This document shows positions 46,385 through 55,554 of a stretch of DNA of 64,000 nucleotides, piece by piece. The stretch's first letter is position 1, and every line of letters starts with the position of its first letter. Source of the DNA: Thalassotalea algicola (lineage in GTDB: Bacteria > Pseudomonadota > Gammaproteobacteria > Enterobacterales > Alteromonadaceae); the NCBI RefSeq assembly GCF_012932965.1, contig NZ_JABBXH010000001.1, positions 248,001 to 312,000 of the forward strand. The letters run 5' to 3'. A program made the position numbers and the translations under genes. Below the pieces are notes generated by a model. The model saw only the letters and a list, made by a program, of their open reading frames with translations, was not told the origin of the DNA and ran no database searches.

Positions 46385-47104
46385 ATGAAAAAAATGAATT
46401 CAATTGCAAAGCTTACATTGCTAAGCACTTTATCGATAGGTGCACTAGCGTCAACCGCACATGCTCAAGATTTAGAAATCACTGTCACCAATTTAACTCA
46501 AGGCATCTATTTTACGCCGCTAGCAGTAAGTGCGCACACTAGTGAAATATCAATGTTCACCTTAGGGCAAGCTGCAAGTCCTGAACTACAAGCAATGGCA
46601 GAAGGTGGTGATATCTCAGGATTAGTCTCTCTATTATCCAATGCAGATGCCGATGTTGCTGAAAACCCAGCGGCTGGCTTATTAGCACCAGCTAATTCAA
46701 CAACATTCGAGCTAACCAATAGTGACGGCAACGATTATTTGTCATTAACCGCCATGATGCTACCAACCAATGATGGGTTTGTCGGTTTAAACAGCTGGAT
46801 GATCCCTGAGGAAGCGGGTACTTATACGGCTTTCCTTAATGCATATGATGCAGGCACCGAAGCTAACAATGAACTGGTTACTGAGGGCAGCGGCGCTCCT
46901 GGAGTTCTTGGTATTCCAGCCGCACCTGGTGGTATGGCAGGCACAGGTGGTACTGGTGTAACTACTGAAGAAAGCAATCAAACAATTCACATTCATCGCG
47001 GTAATTTAGGCGACGATAACGCAACAGGCGGATTAAGTGATGCAAATAATACTGTTCACCGTTGGTTAAACCCTGTAGCAAAAATAACTATCGTCGTTAA
47101 ATAA
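46385..47104 (+). CDS. Spondin-domain exported protein
   Basis: 239-residue secreted protein: signal peptide MKKMNSIAKLTLLS followed by hydrophobic core and AHAQ cleavage, then a spondin N-like domain (PF06468). Domain marks: LEITVTNLTQGIYFTPLAVSAH at the start, TFELTNSDGNDYLSLTAMMLPTNDGFVGLNS, TYTAFLNAYDAGTEANNE, and the C-terminal RWLNPVAKITIVVK. A Gly-rich loop (GGMAGTGGTG) lies before HIHRGN. The molecular role of bacterial spondin-domain proteins is not known; matrix or host adhesion is suggested only by the animal proteins. It starts a four-gene operon with a second spondin protein and an OmpR-type two-component pair. Confidence 0.82.
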   Translation: MKKMNSIAKLTLLSTLSIGALASTAHAQDLEITVTNLTQGIYFTPLAVSAHTSEISMFTLGQAASPELQAMAEGGDISGLVSLLSNADADVAENPAAGLLAPANSTTFELTNSDGNDYLSLTAMMLPTNDGFVGLNSWMIPEEAGTYTAFLNAYDAGTEANNELVTEGSGAPGVLGIPAAPGGMAGTGGTGVTTEESNQTIHIHRGNLGDDNATGGLSDANNTVHRWLNPVAKITIVVK

Positions 47105-47114
47105 GGAGGCCACA

Positions 47115-47855
47115 ATGTATAAGCCAAATTCCTTAACAAACTCTGCTGCTAAAATTACTTTTGCAAGCATTACTATGCTACTTCTAGCAGGCTGTCCATT
47201 CGATGACGATGATGACAATGATACCGATGTCATTGAAATGCCTATGCCTGAACCTCCTGCAGAATATAGCTACCAAATTGAAGTAACCAACTTAACTAAT
47301 GGTCAACCAATGTCGCCTGTTGCTGTTGTGCTTCATGGGGATGAACAACTCTGGCAAGTTGGCATGAGCTCAACAAATGCCTTGGAAATTCTTGCTGAAG
47401 GTGGTGACAATTCCTCGTTCACTTCACAAGAACAAGTATTAGCCGCCGCTAGTGGCGACGATATTTTGATGCCAGGGAATTCAACTACCATTTCGATAAC
47501 CACTACCGATGAAATGGCCAACCATATTTCAATTGCCACTATGTTAGTGAATACAAATGACGCTTTCTCCGGTCTCACTGGATTAGATTTGTCATCTATG
47601 GCTGTCGATAGCAGTTTTAGCCGCAACATAGGCACTTATGATGCTGGTACTGAAGCCAATACAGAAGCAAGTGGTACGATACCGGGCCCCGCTGATGGTG
47701 GAACTGGATACAGCGACGTTCGAGATGACATTGATGTAGTTGCAATGCATGCAGGTGTAGTAACCGCAGACGATGGATTATCAAGCTCAGTGTTAAACCA
47801 AGCACATCGCTTTGATAACCCAACAATCAGGTTGACGATAACACGAACTAAGTAA
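47115..47855 (+). CDS. Spondin-domain lipoprotein
   Basis: 246-residue lipoprotein with lipobox LLAGC followed by an acidic run (DDDDDNDTD), a tether-like segment often seen on surface lipoproteins. The rest is a spondin-type domain paralogous to the previous gene: YQIEVTNLTNGQPMSPVAVVLH, HISIATMLVNTNDAFSGL, GTYDAGTEANTE and RFDNPTIRLTITR. It follows its paralogue by 10 bases with AGGAGG as ribosome site. The DDD run after the lipidated Cys suggests anchoring in a membrane rather than sorting signal knowledge for this species. Function unknown. Confidence 0.82.
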   Translation: MYKPNSLTNSAAKITFASITMLLLAGCPFDDDDDNDTDVIEMPMPEPPAEYSYQIEVTNLTNGQPMSPVAVVLHGDEQLWQVGMSSTNALEILAEGGDNSSFTSQEQVLAAASGDDILMPGNSTTISITTTDEMANHISIATMLVNTNDAFSGLTGLDLSSMAVDSSFSRNIGTYDAGTEANTEASGTIPGPADGGTGYSDVRDDIDVVAMHAGVVTADDGLSSSVLNQAHRFDNPTIRLTITRTK

Positions 47856-47863
47856 CGGGTTGG

Positions 47864-47885
47864 CCCTGGCCAACAAAGGCCAGGG
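47864..47885 (+). promoter_or_regulatory. Hairpin covering the ribosome site of the OmpR-type regulator gene
   Basis: CCCTGGCC (47864-47871) pairs perfectly with GGCCAGGG (47878-47885) around AACAAA. The right arm contains the AGGG that serves as Shine-Dalgarno for the ATG at 47889. No T tract follows, so it is more likely a translation brake or a processed end than a terminator. Confidence 0.6.
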
Positions 47886-47888
47886 ATT

Positions 47889-48605
47889 ATGACTGACAAG
47901 ATATTAATAATAGAAGACGAGCAAGACATTGCTGAGTTAATCGCAGTTCATGTTCAAGAATTAGGGTTAACACCAAGTATTTGTCTTAGTGGCAAAAAGG
48001 GCTTGGAGTTAGCCCTTTCACAAGGTTTTCAGTTAATCATTTTAGATGTCATGTTACCTGACCTTAGCGGCTTAGATATTTGTCGCCAGCTAAGAGAAAG
48101 TAGCCCCTTGCAGGCAATTATTATGCTGACATCGCGTAGCTCAGAAACAGACCGAGTACTCGGTCTTGAGTTGGGAGCCGACGATTATTTAACGAAGCCT
48201 TTTAGTGTGAGAGAGCTTCAAGCAAGAATAAGAGTACAGCTACGCCGCGTACACAGTTTGCAAGGAATAGCTAAAACTAAAACGCCAGATGCGGTAACTT
48301 GTGTGGGTGAATTGATGGTGGATCATCAATGTCACAAAGTCACTTATTGTGACTCAGCAATAGAGCTTACCTCTACCGAGTTTGAGTTGCTAAGCTTCTT
48401 AGGAAAACATCCCGACCAGGTATTTTCTAGAAGCCAACTATTGGATTCTGTGTGGGGCTATCATCACAGCGGCTACGAACACACGGTAAATTCTCACATT
48501 AATCGGCTACGCAATAAATTAGAAAAAGACGTAACACAACCACAAATTATTCAGACGGTTTGGGGGGTGGGTTATAAGCTAAACTCCGCGGGAGTACATA
48601 GATGA
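47889..48605 (+). CDS. OmpR-family response regulator
   Basis: 238-residue regulator: receiver with acidic pocket (IIEDEQD), phospho-acceptor Asp53 in IILDVMLPDLSG, Thr/Ser in MLTSRSS and Lys in YLTKPF; C-terminal winged helix with ELTSTEFELLSFLGKHPDQVFSR split over the usual helices and HTVNSHINRLRNKLE. It overlaps the kinase gene by 4 bases. Likely autoregulates through the 11-bp repeats upstream of the operon. Its own ribosome site is buried in a hairpin. Confidence 0.93.
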   Translation: MTDKILIIEDEQDIAELIAVHVQELGLTPSICLSGKKGLELALSQGFQLIILDVMLPDLSGLDICRQLRESSPLQAIIMLTSRSSETDRVLGLELGADDYLTKPFSVRELQARIRVQLRRVHSLQGIAKTKTPDAVTCVGELMVDHQCHKVTYCDSAIELTSTEFELLSFLGKHPDQVFSRSQLLDSVWGYHHSGYEHTVNSHINRLRNKLEKDVTQPQIIQTVWGVGYKLNSAGVHR

Positions 48606-50098
48606 CATTGATTAAAAACTCACTTTACTTACGGTTAGCGATAACAGTTACGCTGACTTTTGTATTACTTGGTTATGTGTTCTATTGGTGGAGTAACTCA
48701 CTAGCTCAACATTCACAATTCCAAGCCGAACAAAGGCTCCATATAGAGTTAGCTGAGCATTTGGCGCAAGATAACCCTTTATTACAAGACGGTGTTTACG
48801 ACAAACCTGCGCTAGAAAACTTATTTCATACGTTAATGCTACTTGGGCCAGCATTTGAGTTTTATTTTCTTGACCCTAAAGGGAACATTCTTACTTATTC
48901 TGCTAAGCCGGAAAAAATAAAGCGCAAACGCGTAGACCTAATCCCAATAAATCAAATAATCGCAACACCTGAACAAGTACCTGTGTTTGGCGATGATCCC
49001 AGACATAATACTAGAACAAAAATATTCTCTGCAGCCCCTGTATACCAAGGCGAGACGCTACAAGGATACTTGTACGTTATTATTGGCGGCGAAATATATG
49101 ATTCTATTTATAGCGCTGCAAAGGCGGATCAACAATTACTACGTAATATTGCATGGTTAGGTGGTAGTTTTGTGTTATTACTACTTTTACTTTTAGCATT
49201 ATTTCGCAACTTCACTTCCCCTATTCGCTTATTGGTAAAGGATATTAATGCCATTCGAGCAGCAAACTTCGACCAATCAAAAGTTGATATTAACCATTGG
49301 AAAAAGAAAACAAATATCAGCGAAAGCAATGAAGTAGTGCAACTTGGTGATAATTTCTATGCCATGATTGAACAAATTAATAAGCAATTTCAACAACTCA
49401 AGCATAACGACAAAATTAGACGAGAATTGTTGGCACACCTATCACATGATCTACGCACTCCGTTGTCCGCAATGAAAGGATATGTAGAAACGTTATCTAT
49501 TAAGAATGATGAATTAACTGCCAATGAGCGTCAACAATACATTAATACTGCATTGCGTAACGTTGAACAGCTTAAGCTACTAATTGATCAAATATTTGAA
49601 TTAGCTCACTTAGAAGACGGCCAAGTGTCAGTCAATAACGAAACTTTCAACATTGGTGAATTACTGCATGACATCGTGGCAAAATTTACTATCACAGCAC
49701 AACAAAAGTCAGTAAAGCTCCAATTGTCTCCTCAATACTGTGAGCGAATGGTTTTCTCTGACATCGCAAAATTAGAACGAATTTTAACTAACTTGATCGA
49801 GAATGCCTTACGACATACCGCACAAAATGGTGAAATCACGGTACAAATCACCAAAGTGAACGAAAAATTAAAAGTAAGTGTCGTTGATACCGGCTCGGGC
49901 ATTCATCAAAAAGATCTCGCTTATATTTTTGATGCACGCTATCGAGCGAGTAACGCCATAGGTGAAAAAAATAAACACGCAGGGTTGGGGTTAGCTATTA
50001 GTAAACGCCTAAGTCAGATATTAAATAGTGAATTAAGCGTTTACAGTGAGCTAGGGAAAGGAAGTGAATTCTCACTTACTCTGTCCGCTGCCCAGTAA
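48602..50098 (+). CDS. Sensor histidine kinase partner of the spondin-operon regulator
   Basis: 498-residue membrane kinase: first transmembrane helix about residues 10-30, a periplasmic sensing region of about 150 residues, second helix near WLGGSFVLLLLLLLALF, HAMP-like linker (SPIRLLVKDINAIRAANF), HisKA box LAHLSHDLRTPLSAMKGY, and ATPase motifs NLIENALRH, DTGSGI, GLGLAISKRL. ATGA overlap with the regulator gene. The periplasmic region has no domain I recognise; being encoded with two exported spondin proteins, it may sense an envelope or surface signal. Confidence 0.92.
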   Translation: MTLIKNSLYLRLAITVTLTFVLLGYVFYWWSNSLAQHSQFQAEQRLHIELAEHLAQDNPLLQDGVYDKPALENLFHTLMLLGPAFEFYFLDPKGNILTYSAKPEKIKRKRVDLIPINQIIATPEQVPVFGDDPRHNTRTKIFSAAPVYQGETLQGYLYVIIGGEIYDSIYSAAKADQQLLRNIAWLGGSFVLLLLLLLALFRNFTSPIRLLVKDINAIRAANFDQSKVDINHWKKKTNISESNEVVQLGDNFYAMIEQINKQFQQLKHNDKIRRELLAHLSHDLRTPLSAMKGYVETLSIKNDELTANERQQYINTALRNVEQLKLLIDQIFELAHLEDGQVSVNNETFNIGELLHDIVAKFTITAQQKSVKLQLSPQYCERMVFSDIAKLERILTNLIENALRHTAQNGEITVQITKVNEKLKVSVVDTGSGIHQKDLAYIFDARYRASNAIGEKNKHAGLGLAISKRLSQILNSELSVYSELGKGSEFSLTLSAAQ

Positions 50099-50112
50099 CA
50101 TACTTTCAATTT

Positions 50113-52626
50113 TTAACTATGTTTATGAAGGAGTTCGATAGCGTGTTCTTTATCGACTGCAGGGCTAAAGTAATACCCTTGAATCAGGTTACAACCGTAG
50201 TCATGCAGCCGCTCAAGCTGAGCTTGCTCTTCGACCCCTTCGGCAATAACTTTCATCTGCAACTTGCCAGCCAAATCTACTAAGGTTTGTATCAATAGAC
50301 AGTGGCTATTATTGGTGAGTATTTTATCAACAAACGATTTATCAATTTTAAGGGTATCGGCAGGATACTCGATTAAGTTACTCAGCGATGAAAAGCCAGT
50401 ACAAAAATCGTCTAAAGCGATTTTGATACCAGCTTCTCTTAATGTTGAAAGTGCCTCTTTAACATACTTATTCGATGACATAGCCACTGATTCTGTAATT
50501 TCAATCATGACATTTTGTGGTGGTATACCGGAGTTATTTATAGCGCCTTTAACCAACGACACTTGATCATTATCAGTTCTAAATTCATTGATTGAACGAT
50601 TGATGCTGACACTAATATGATCATAACCTAATTCATGCATTTGTTTCAGGTCGGCACAAGCTTGTTCTAAAACAAACTGCCCAAGTGTTGAAATTAAACC
50701 AAACTCTTCGGCCATAGGAATAAACTCAGCTGGTGAAATAAAGCCAAATAAGTCATCAAACCATCGAACTAAGGCTTCAAACTTTTCAATTTTTTGGGTT
50801 TCAGCACAAATAATTGGTTGATAGTAAACCGTCAATTTTTGTTCTTCTAATGCGACTTTTAATTTATCTCTTAGTGCTAGCTTACGCAGATAAAGATTCT
50901 GCAATTCAGTATCATGAATACCAATTTTTGCACTTCCAGCAGTTTTTACTCGCAACATTGCATGATTTGCATTTCGTAAAATTTCCGTGGCATTAACACC
51001 ACTTTCTGGATACTGTGCAAGACCAATACTGACACCAACATCTAATGATACTTTATCAATATTGAATGAAGTATTAAGTGCTTGTTGCACTTTGGCAGCC
51101 ACCTTCTTTGACGCTTCAATATCATACTCAGGTAACACAACGGTAAATTCGTCACCACCGTAGCGACAAACAAAGTCATCATTATTAATGATATTAAGCA
51201 AGCGTCTACCTACAGCAACTAAAAGCTTGTCACCTAATTCATGACCATATATATCGTTAATCTCTTTAAAGCGATTAACGTCAATAAACAGCACCGTAAA
51301 TGGCACTTGGAAACGTTCACCAAACATAACATGTTTATCTAACGTTTCGATAAAAGCACGACGATTCGCAAGGCCAGTAAGAGATTCTTTATTGGCATAA
51401 AATGTTAGTCGTTTTTCGGTTTCTTTCCATTGAGTAATATCACGAAATACCGCAACATAATTGGTGACAATTCCATGCTCGTCTTTTACTACACTGAGCG
51501 ATAACTCCTCAGGAAAAATTTCACCGCTTTTACGTTTATTATAAAGCTCGCCTCGCCAAACCCCATAGTTTTCTAGGCAATGCCACATATTGCGATAAAA
51601 CGATTTCTCATGCTTCCCTGATGAAAAAATAGATGGCTCTCTCCCGTACAGTTCACTTTTCCCATAGCCGGTTAGCTCTTCAAGTGCCCTATTCACCAAA
51701 ATTATTTGATTGTTTCTGTCGGTGATCATTACGGCTTCAGAGGAGTGCTCAAAAACAATCCCTGATAACACCAGATCTCGATTTAACCGCTCGTGTTCGC
51801 TAATGTCTTGTACCGTTAATTGCACCACAACTTCATCGGTTAATTCATGCTTTCTAGCAACCCCCAAAACATTAAGGTACTTTTCTTGATTGTCCGGCGT
51901 ATGAATTTTAAAGGTCGTGTTTATAGAGTCCGATGTACCTGTGCCCAATGATTTTATGTAATGTTCTATTTTTTCAATATCCCTTTCATCCACCATTCCT
52001 CTTAATTGCCCCATGGAAACAGGCTCACTAGATGCAACGCCAAACATAGCGTAAGCATAATCACTACCAATTAATAATTCTTTCGAAGGGTACCATTCTA
52101 ATGTGCAAAGCTTGGCCAACTCTTCACCTAACGACATTTGAGAAATAAGTTGGCGTTGTTCCGATTCACTTATCTCGTATTTAAATTCGGCACCAATTAA
52201 GTATCCAACCTCTCTAAACCATGCTTTATCGCTATCTGCAATATCGATAGGGTGATCAAAAAGACAAACAAGAATTCCAACAGGCTTATCATTAAAAGAA
52301 CGAATAGTGACAGCAACATAGCTATCAATACCCCAATCTACTAATGCAATATCATCTGGAAAGCACTCTTGAACGTCAGAGTTATAACAGCATGTCGATA
52401 ATGAGTTTTTAGCTTCCGCACATGGTGTACCAGCCAAGTCGTACACAAAATTATCGCTAGCTATACCGTCCACTAAATGAAGAATTGTTTTAACACTATT
52501 GTCATCAATAAATTTACCAATAAAGCAATGCTTAGCGCGAAGTTTTTCATAAATGCTTTGCAAAGCGTGCGAGTAACGTTGTGTACTTCCTTGAATCGCA
52601 AAGAACTGTGCTAAATCATTTGTCAT
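50113..52626 (-). CDS. GAF/PAS-GGDEF-EAL protein, cyclic-di-GMP turnover
   Basis: 837-residue cytoplasmic protein. Residues about 10-150 look like a GAF domain, about 165-280 and 285-400 are PAS domains (the second with IVFEHSSEAVMITDRNNQIILVN split by the usual loops), 410-575 is a GGDEF domain with RYGGDEF (490-494 for the core) and 585-830 an EAL domain with EALVRW (617-619 for EAL). Both catalytic motifs are intact, so it could make or degrade cyclic-di-GMP. I see no RxxD inhibitory site before GGDEF. It ends 14 bases from the convergent kinase gene. Confidence 0.9.
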   Translation of the reverse strand: MTNDLAQFFAIQGSTQRYSHALQSIYEKLRAKHCFIGKFIDDNSVKTILHLVDGIASDNFVYDLAGTPCAEAKNSLSTCCYNSDVQECFPDDIALVDWGIDSYVAVTIRSFNDKPVGILVCLFDHPIDIADSDKAWFREVGYLIGAEFKYEISESEQRQLISQMSLGEELAKLCTLEWYPSKELLIGSDYAYAMFGVASSEPVSMGQLRGMVDERDIEKIEHYIKSLGTGTSDSINTTFKIHTPDNQEKYLNVLGVARKHELTDEVVVQLTVQDISEHERLNRDLVLSGIVFEHSSEAVMITDRNNQIILVNRALEELTGYGKSELYGREPSIFSSGKHEKSFYRNMWHCLENYGVWRGELYNKRKSGEIFPEELSLSVVKDEHGIVTNYVAVFRDITQWKETEKRLTFYANKESLTGLANRRAFIETLDKHVMFGERFQVPFTVLFIDVNRFKEINDIYGHELGDKLLVAVGRRLLNIINNDDFVCRYGGDEFTVVLPEYDIEASKKVAAKVQQALNTSFNIDKVSLDVGVSIGLAQYPESGVNATEILRNANHAMLRVKTAGSAKIGIHDTELQNLYLRKLALRDKLKVALEEQKLTVYYQPIICAETQKIEKFEALVRWFDDLFGFISPAEFIPMAEEFGLISTLGQFVLEQACADLKQMHELGYDHISVSINRSINEFRTDNDQVSLVKGAINNSGIPPQNVMIEITESVAMSSNKYVKEALSTLREAGIKIALDDFCTGFSSLSNLIEYPADTLKIDKSFVDKILTNNSHCLLIQTLVDLAGKLQMKVIAEGVEEQAQLERLHDYGCNLIQGYYFSPAVDKEHAIELLHKHS

Positions 52627-52679
52627 AGTTTCTCTTTCACCAAATCACTTTAATTGGCAACTAATTATTAATGTCTAAA

Positions 52680-54224
52680 TTATTTGAATGTTCTACTCAA
52701 ACCTTCAATGTCTTCAACGTTTCTAAATACGCTAACACTGATGTTTTCTACTTGTTGAGCAATGTCGGTATTGTCATGGGAAATACCACTGATGGTATGA
52801 ACACTTTGCGTTATTTCATTGGCAACAACACTTTGCTCTTCGGCCGCGGTAGAAATCTGTGCTGTCACATCGCCTAGTTCATTCATCAAGCCTATAACTT
52901 CATCCATAGAGTTTTTTGCTTGAGCTGATTCTGAATTACACTGTTCAGCATTTTCTTTGCTTGCCAACATTAGTTGACTCCACGAGCTCAGTGTAGATTG
53001 TAAACCCTGAACAGAACCTCTAATTTGTTCCGTTGCTGATTGCGTTCGCCCAGCAAGAGTTCTCACTTCATCTGCAACAACAGCAAAACCACGCCCTTGC
53101 TCTCCAGCTCTCGCAGCTTCTATCGCAGCATTCAGTGCAAGTAAGTTAGTCTGATCGGCAATGCCTTCGATTTCGGCCATAATGTTGGCAATTTCATCAG
53201 CATCTGCCACCAACTTATTCGCTGTGCCAGCGGCATTTTCTACATCGTTAGCTAAGGTTTCTATTTTCGATTGACTTGAACTCACGACATTAATAGCTGT
53301 ATCACAAGTTTCTTGTACATCTTTCACCTTATCATAGGCGTCTGTAGTATTTCGGCTAACTTCTTCTATTGTGCTACTCATTTGTGTGATCGCTGTAGCA
53401 AGCTGATCTAAATGGGAGCTCTCTTCCATAATGCCTTCAAAAGATTTGCTTGAAGAAGCTTGCAACTCCTCAGCTACGCCTTTTAAGTTGCGGCCAGAAT
53501 CATTCCCTCTACCGAGGATGGTTCGTACTTTCGCCGCGAATATATGCCTTGGATAGTCAATAATGCCTATCAGCCCTTTACCACTTAGAATAAGTCTTGT
53601 TGGGCTGTCATATGCTTGTTGACTTTCGCTTACATATTTGGGCAGATTAATAAACTCTTCAGAAAAAATTCCAACAATAGCGACGATTAGCAGCATAGGC
53701 ACCAAAGCTAACGCTATATTGCCAGACAACCAACTTGTTACCAATGCAGCCACAATTGTTGCAATTGCTGCTAACGATAGCTTTAACTGTCGATTAGCAT
53801 GAAAATCAGTGACTGAATTACCGCCATTAATCGCATCATATAGCGATTGTGCCTTTTCTTTTTGCTCTTGCGTGGGTTTACAACGAACAGACTGATAACC
53901 AGTCACAACACCATTTTCATACAACGGCGTAACAAATGCGTCCACCCAGTAGTAGTCGCCATTTTTACAGCGATTTTTAACAAAGCCACGCCATGAATCA
54001 CCGCGCTTTAATTTCTCCCATAAATCACCAAAAGCTGCTTTTGGCATATCAGGATGACGAACAATATTATGTGGTTTACCAAGCAATTCTTCTTGAGTAA
54101 AACCGGCGACTTTGCAAAAAACGTCATTTGCATAAGTAATTACACCGCGAGTATCAGTAATAGAGACAAGTTGCTCGGATTCAGGGAATAGTATTTCCTT
54201 ACCGTTATTTGGCCTAATTTCCAT
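52680..54224 (-). CDS. Aer-like PAS methyl-accepting chemotaxis protein
   Basis: 514-residue chemoreceptor. N-terminal PAS domain ([59 protein letters not shown] region) of the Aer type that may hold FAD and sense redox; paired transmembrane helices at about 145-190; then a signalling domain with the highly conserved hairpin tip [20 protein letters not shown] and [14 protein letters not shown]. The ATG at 54224 gives [12 protein letters not shown]. It shares strand with the preceding GGDEF/EAL gene but is separated by 53 bases. Confidence 0.93.
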   Translation of the reverse strand: MEIRPNNGKEILFPESEQLVSITDTRGVITYANDVFCKVAGFTQEELLGKPHNIVRHPDMPKAAFGDLWEKLKRGDSWRGFVKNRCKNGDYYWVDAFVTPLYENGVVTGYQSVRCKPTQEQKEKAQSLYDAINGGNSVTDFHANRQLKLSLAAIATIVAALVTSWLSGNIALALVPMLLIVAIVGIFSEEFINLPKYVSESQQAYDSPTRLILSGKGLIGIIDYPRHIFAAKVRTILGRGNDSGRNLKGVAEELQASSSKSFEGIMEESSHLDQLATAITQMSSTIEEVSRNTTDAYDKVKDVQETCDTAINVVSSSQSKIETLANDVENAAGTANKLVADADEIANIMAEIEGIADQTNLLALNAAIEAARAGEQGRGFAVVADEVRTLAGRTQSATEQIRGSVQGLQSTLSSWSQLMLASKENAEQCNSESAQAKNSMDEVIGLMNELGDVTAQISTAAEEQSVVANEITQSVHTISGISHDNTDIAQQVENISVSVFRNVEDIEGLSRTFK

Positions 54225-54470
54225 ATAAAGATTACTTAAATATATTTAATATAAATAATGACGCTCACGGTAACGAGTAAAGCTCTAGCATGCGCTAAGC
54301 TGCTAATTACGTGAACAAACAATTATTAGTTATTTTAGAACAAAATAAGGAGTTATGAGGAAAAAATTGTAAATATAAATTTTCAAACCATTGAAAAGAA
54401 AATAATTCTCTAGATAAGCAGCACCAATAGAATTGGCGCTATATCTCAAAATTATTTTATTTATTCAATT

Positions 54471-54794
54471 TTAAGCGATATTTTGATGAGGTAATTTAAA
54501 CGACCTACCCGTAGCCTGCTCTTTGTATTCCGTGAGGAATTGCTCATCACTAAAACGCAGTTCTGTTACATCAAGTGTTGCACACATTGCTTTAAATGTA
54601 TTTATATCCTGTTCACTAAATTGTGAATCATCGGCGTGTAATGTTCCGTCAAGAAAAGCAAAATCACCATTAATATTCATTTGAGCAATTGCTTTGTAGG
54701 GCTTTCCATAGCTATCAACTTTAAGTGCACGTACCATTTTTACTTCAAAAATCCAGTCGTCTATCCGCACACATCGAGAAATAGCATCGTTCAT
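54471..54794 (-). CDS. Small protein of unknown function
   Basis: 107-residue protein that I do not recognise. It has no signal peptide or membrane helix; composition is mixed and mildly acidic, with predicted beta segments in WIFEVKMVRALKVDSYGKPYKA and an acidic helix around FSEQDINTFKAMCATL. It starts at an ATG at 54794, just after a terminator hairpin of the EF-hand gene, on the same strand. Codon use looks like its neighbours. No function is proposed. Confidence 0.55.
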   Translation of the reverse strand: MNDAISRCVRIDDWIFEVKMVRALKVDSYGKPYKAIAQMNINGDFAFLDGTLHADDSQFSEQDINTFKAMCATLDVTELRFSDEQFLTEYKEQATGRSFKLPHQNIA

Positions 54795-54805
54795 TGTTAG
54801 GGCCT

Positions 54806-54841
54806 ATAAAAAGGCCGATTGCTGGTTGGGCGACAATCGGC
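54806..54841 (-). terminator. Terminator after the EF-hand gene with an overlapping alternative stem
   Basis: Read on the minus strand, GCCGATTG (54841-54834), a 12-base loop and CAATCGGC (54821-54814) are followed by CTTTTT. A second stem, AGGCC/GGCCT (54816-54812 and 54805-54801), shares bases with the right arm. The next gene starts at 54794. Confidence 0.7.
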
Positions 54842-54874
54842 AAGATGGGAAACATACAAGTTGGGCTGCGCCCG

Positions 54875-55186
54875 TTATATATTTATTTTTATATCTACTT
54901 TCGCTAAGTAATTTTTCAATTCCTGCTCACTGATCCCTTGATCAGCGTTAACATCAATTTCTTTAAACTGTTCTTTCAGTAACTTGTTATTTACTCCTAG
55001 CTCTTGTTGACTAATCAATCCATTTTTATCAGTATCAAGCGGTGTAAAAAGCACGTTAGTTTCTACAACTTCATCCGCCTTAACGACTTTTTCTTTCAAA
55101 GCTGCATCGTTTGCATTTACGGTTGTCGATGCTACCGCTGCAACGATTACAAATGCCGTCAACTCTAATAAACTGACTTTTTTCAT
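54875..55186 (-). CDS. Small exported EF-hand protein
   Basis: 103-residue protein with a signal peptide (hydrophobic LELTAFVIVAAVASTTVNA) and two EF-hand loops: DTDKNGLISQQE, with all calcium-ligand positions filled, and DVNADQGISEQE, where the usual Gly at position 6 is shifted. Likely a periplasmic calcium-binding protein; partners unknown. Ribosome site AAAAGGAA before the ATG. Upstream on the same strand lies a sigma-54-like promoter (55276-55291), and further upstream a GlrR-type element (55475-55492), which suggests control by the adjacent GlrK/GlrR system. Confidence 0.83.
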   Translation of the reverse strand: MKKVSLLELTAFVIVAAVASTTVNANDAALKEKVVKADEVVETNVLFTPLDTDKNGLISQQELGVNNKLLKEQFKEIDVNADQGISEQELKNYLAKVDIKINI

Positions 55187-55275
55187 ATTTATTCCTTTTA
55201 TTTTTGTGAATCGAAAATGATTGCTACACCATTCAGAAAATTAAACTGAGGTAATCTTCTGATTGTTATAGCTAT

Positions 55276-55291
55276 TGCACAGTCCATACCA
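55276..55291 (-). promoter_or_regulatory. Sigma-54-like promoter facing the EF-hand gene
   Basis: On the minus strand the sequence TGGTATG-GACT-GTGCA matches the consensus TGGCACG-N4-TTGCW at the invariant GG and GC with the right spacing. Three consensus positions differ. The transcript would start near 55265, leaving a leader of about 80 bases before the EF-hand ATG. Confidence 0.5.
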
Positions 55292-55474
55292 AAATCACAA
55301 CCACTTGTTTTTTAATAACTTTATATTTATTGCCGAAATCCTAAAGGTTATTTTGTTGCCTACTAGCAACACTATTTATTTTTTTTCATTGATTTAATTA
55401 ACAAATCAAATGACACTCTTAATTTTATCATTAAATAACATAGACTTAACCAAGTTAAACCTTACACCACTCAC

Positions 55475-55492
55475 TGTCTCCATTTAGAGACA
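55475..55492. promoter_or_regulatory. GlrR-type enhancer element TGTC-N10-GACA
   Basis: TGTC (55475-55478), ten bases, GACA (55489-55492), inside a perfect 8-base palindrome (ACTGTCTC and GAGACAGT, 55473-55494). This is the form of element bound by GlrR in enterobacteria. It lies about 210 bases upstream of the predicted sigma-54 start of the EF-hand gene and 63 bases upstream of glrK. Confidence 0.6.
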
Positions 55493-55554
55493 GTATTGAT
55501 ATTTGCTAGTAAATCACATACAAACGGCGTTGTTATTAATACAGGAAACTCGGC

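Larger units (their letters stand above)
55187..55554. promoter_or_regulatory. Divergent regulatory region between the EF-hand gene and glrK
   Basis: This 368-base AT-rich region contains a sigma-54-like promoter on the minus strand (55276-55291) and a GlrR-type palindrome (55473-55494). I see no open reading frame and no convincing small-RNA gene of the GlmY kind, although glmY lies next to glrK in enterobacteria. Confidence 0.5.

Noticed and set aside
55187-55554. A GlmY-type small RNA gene next to glrK
   Set aside because: glmY lies there in enterobacteria, but I see no GlmY-like stem-loops, terminator with T tract, or promoter in the right orientation in this region.
55490-55554. A sigma-54 promoter for glrK itself
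   Set aside because: No GG/GC pair with 10-base spacing was found between the GlrR-type element and the glrK start.
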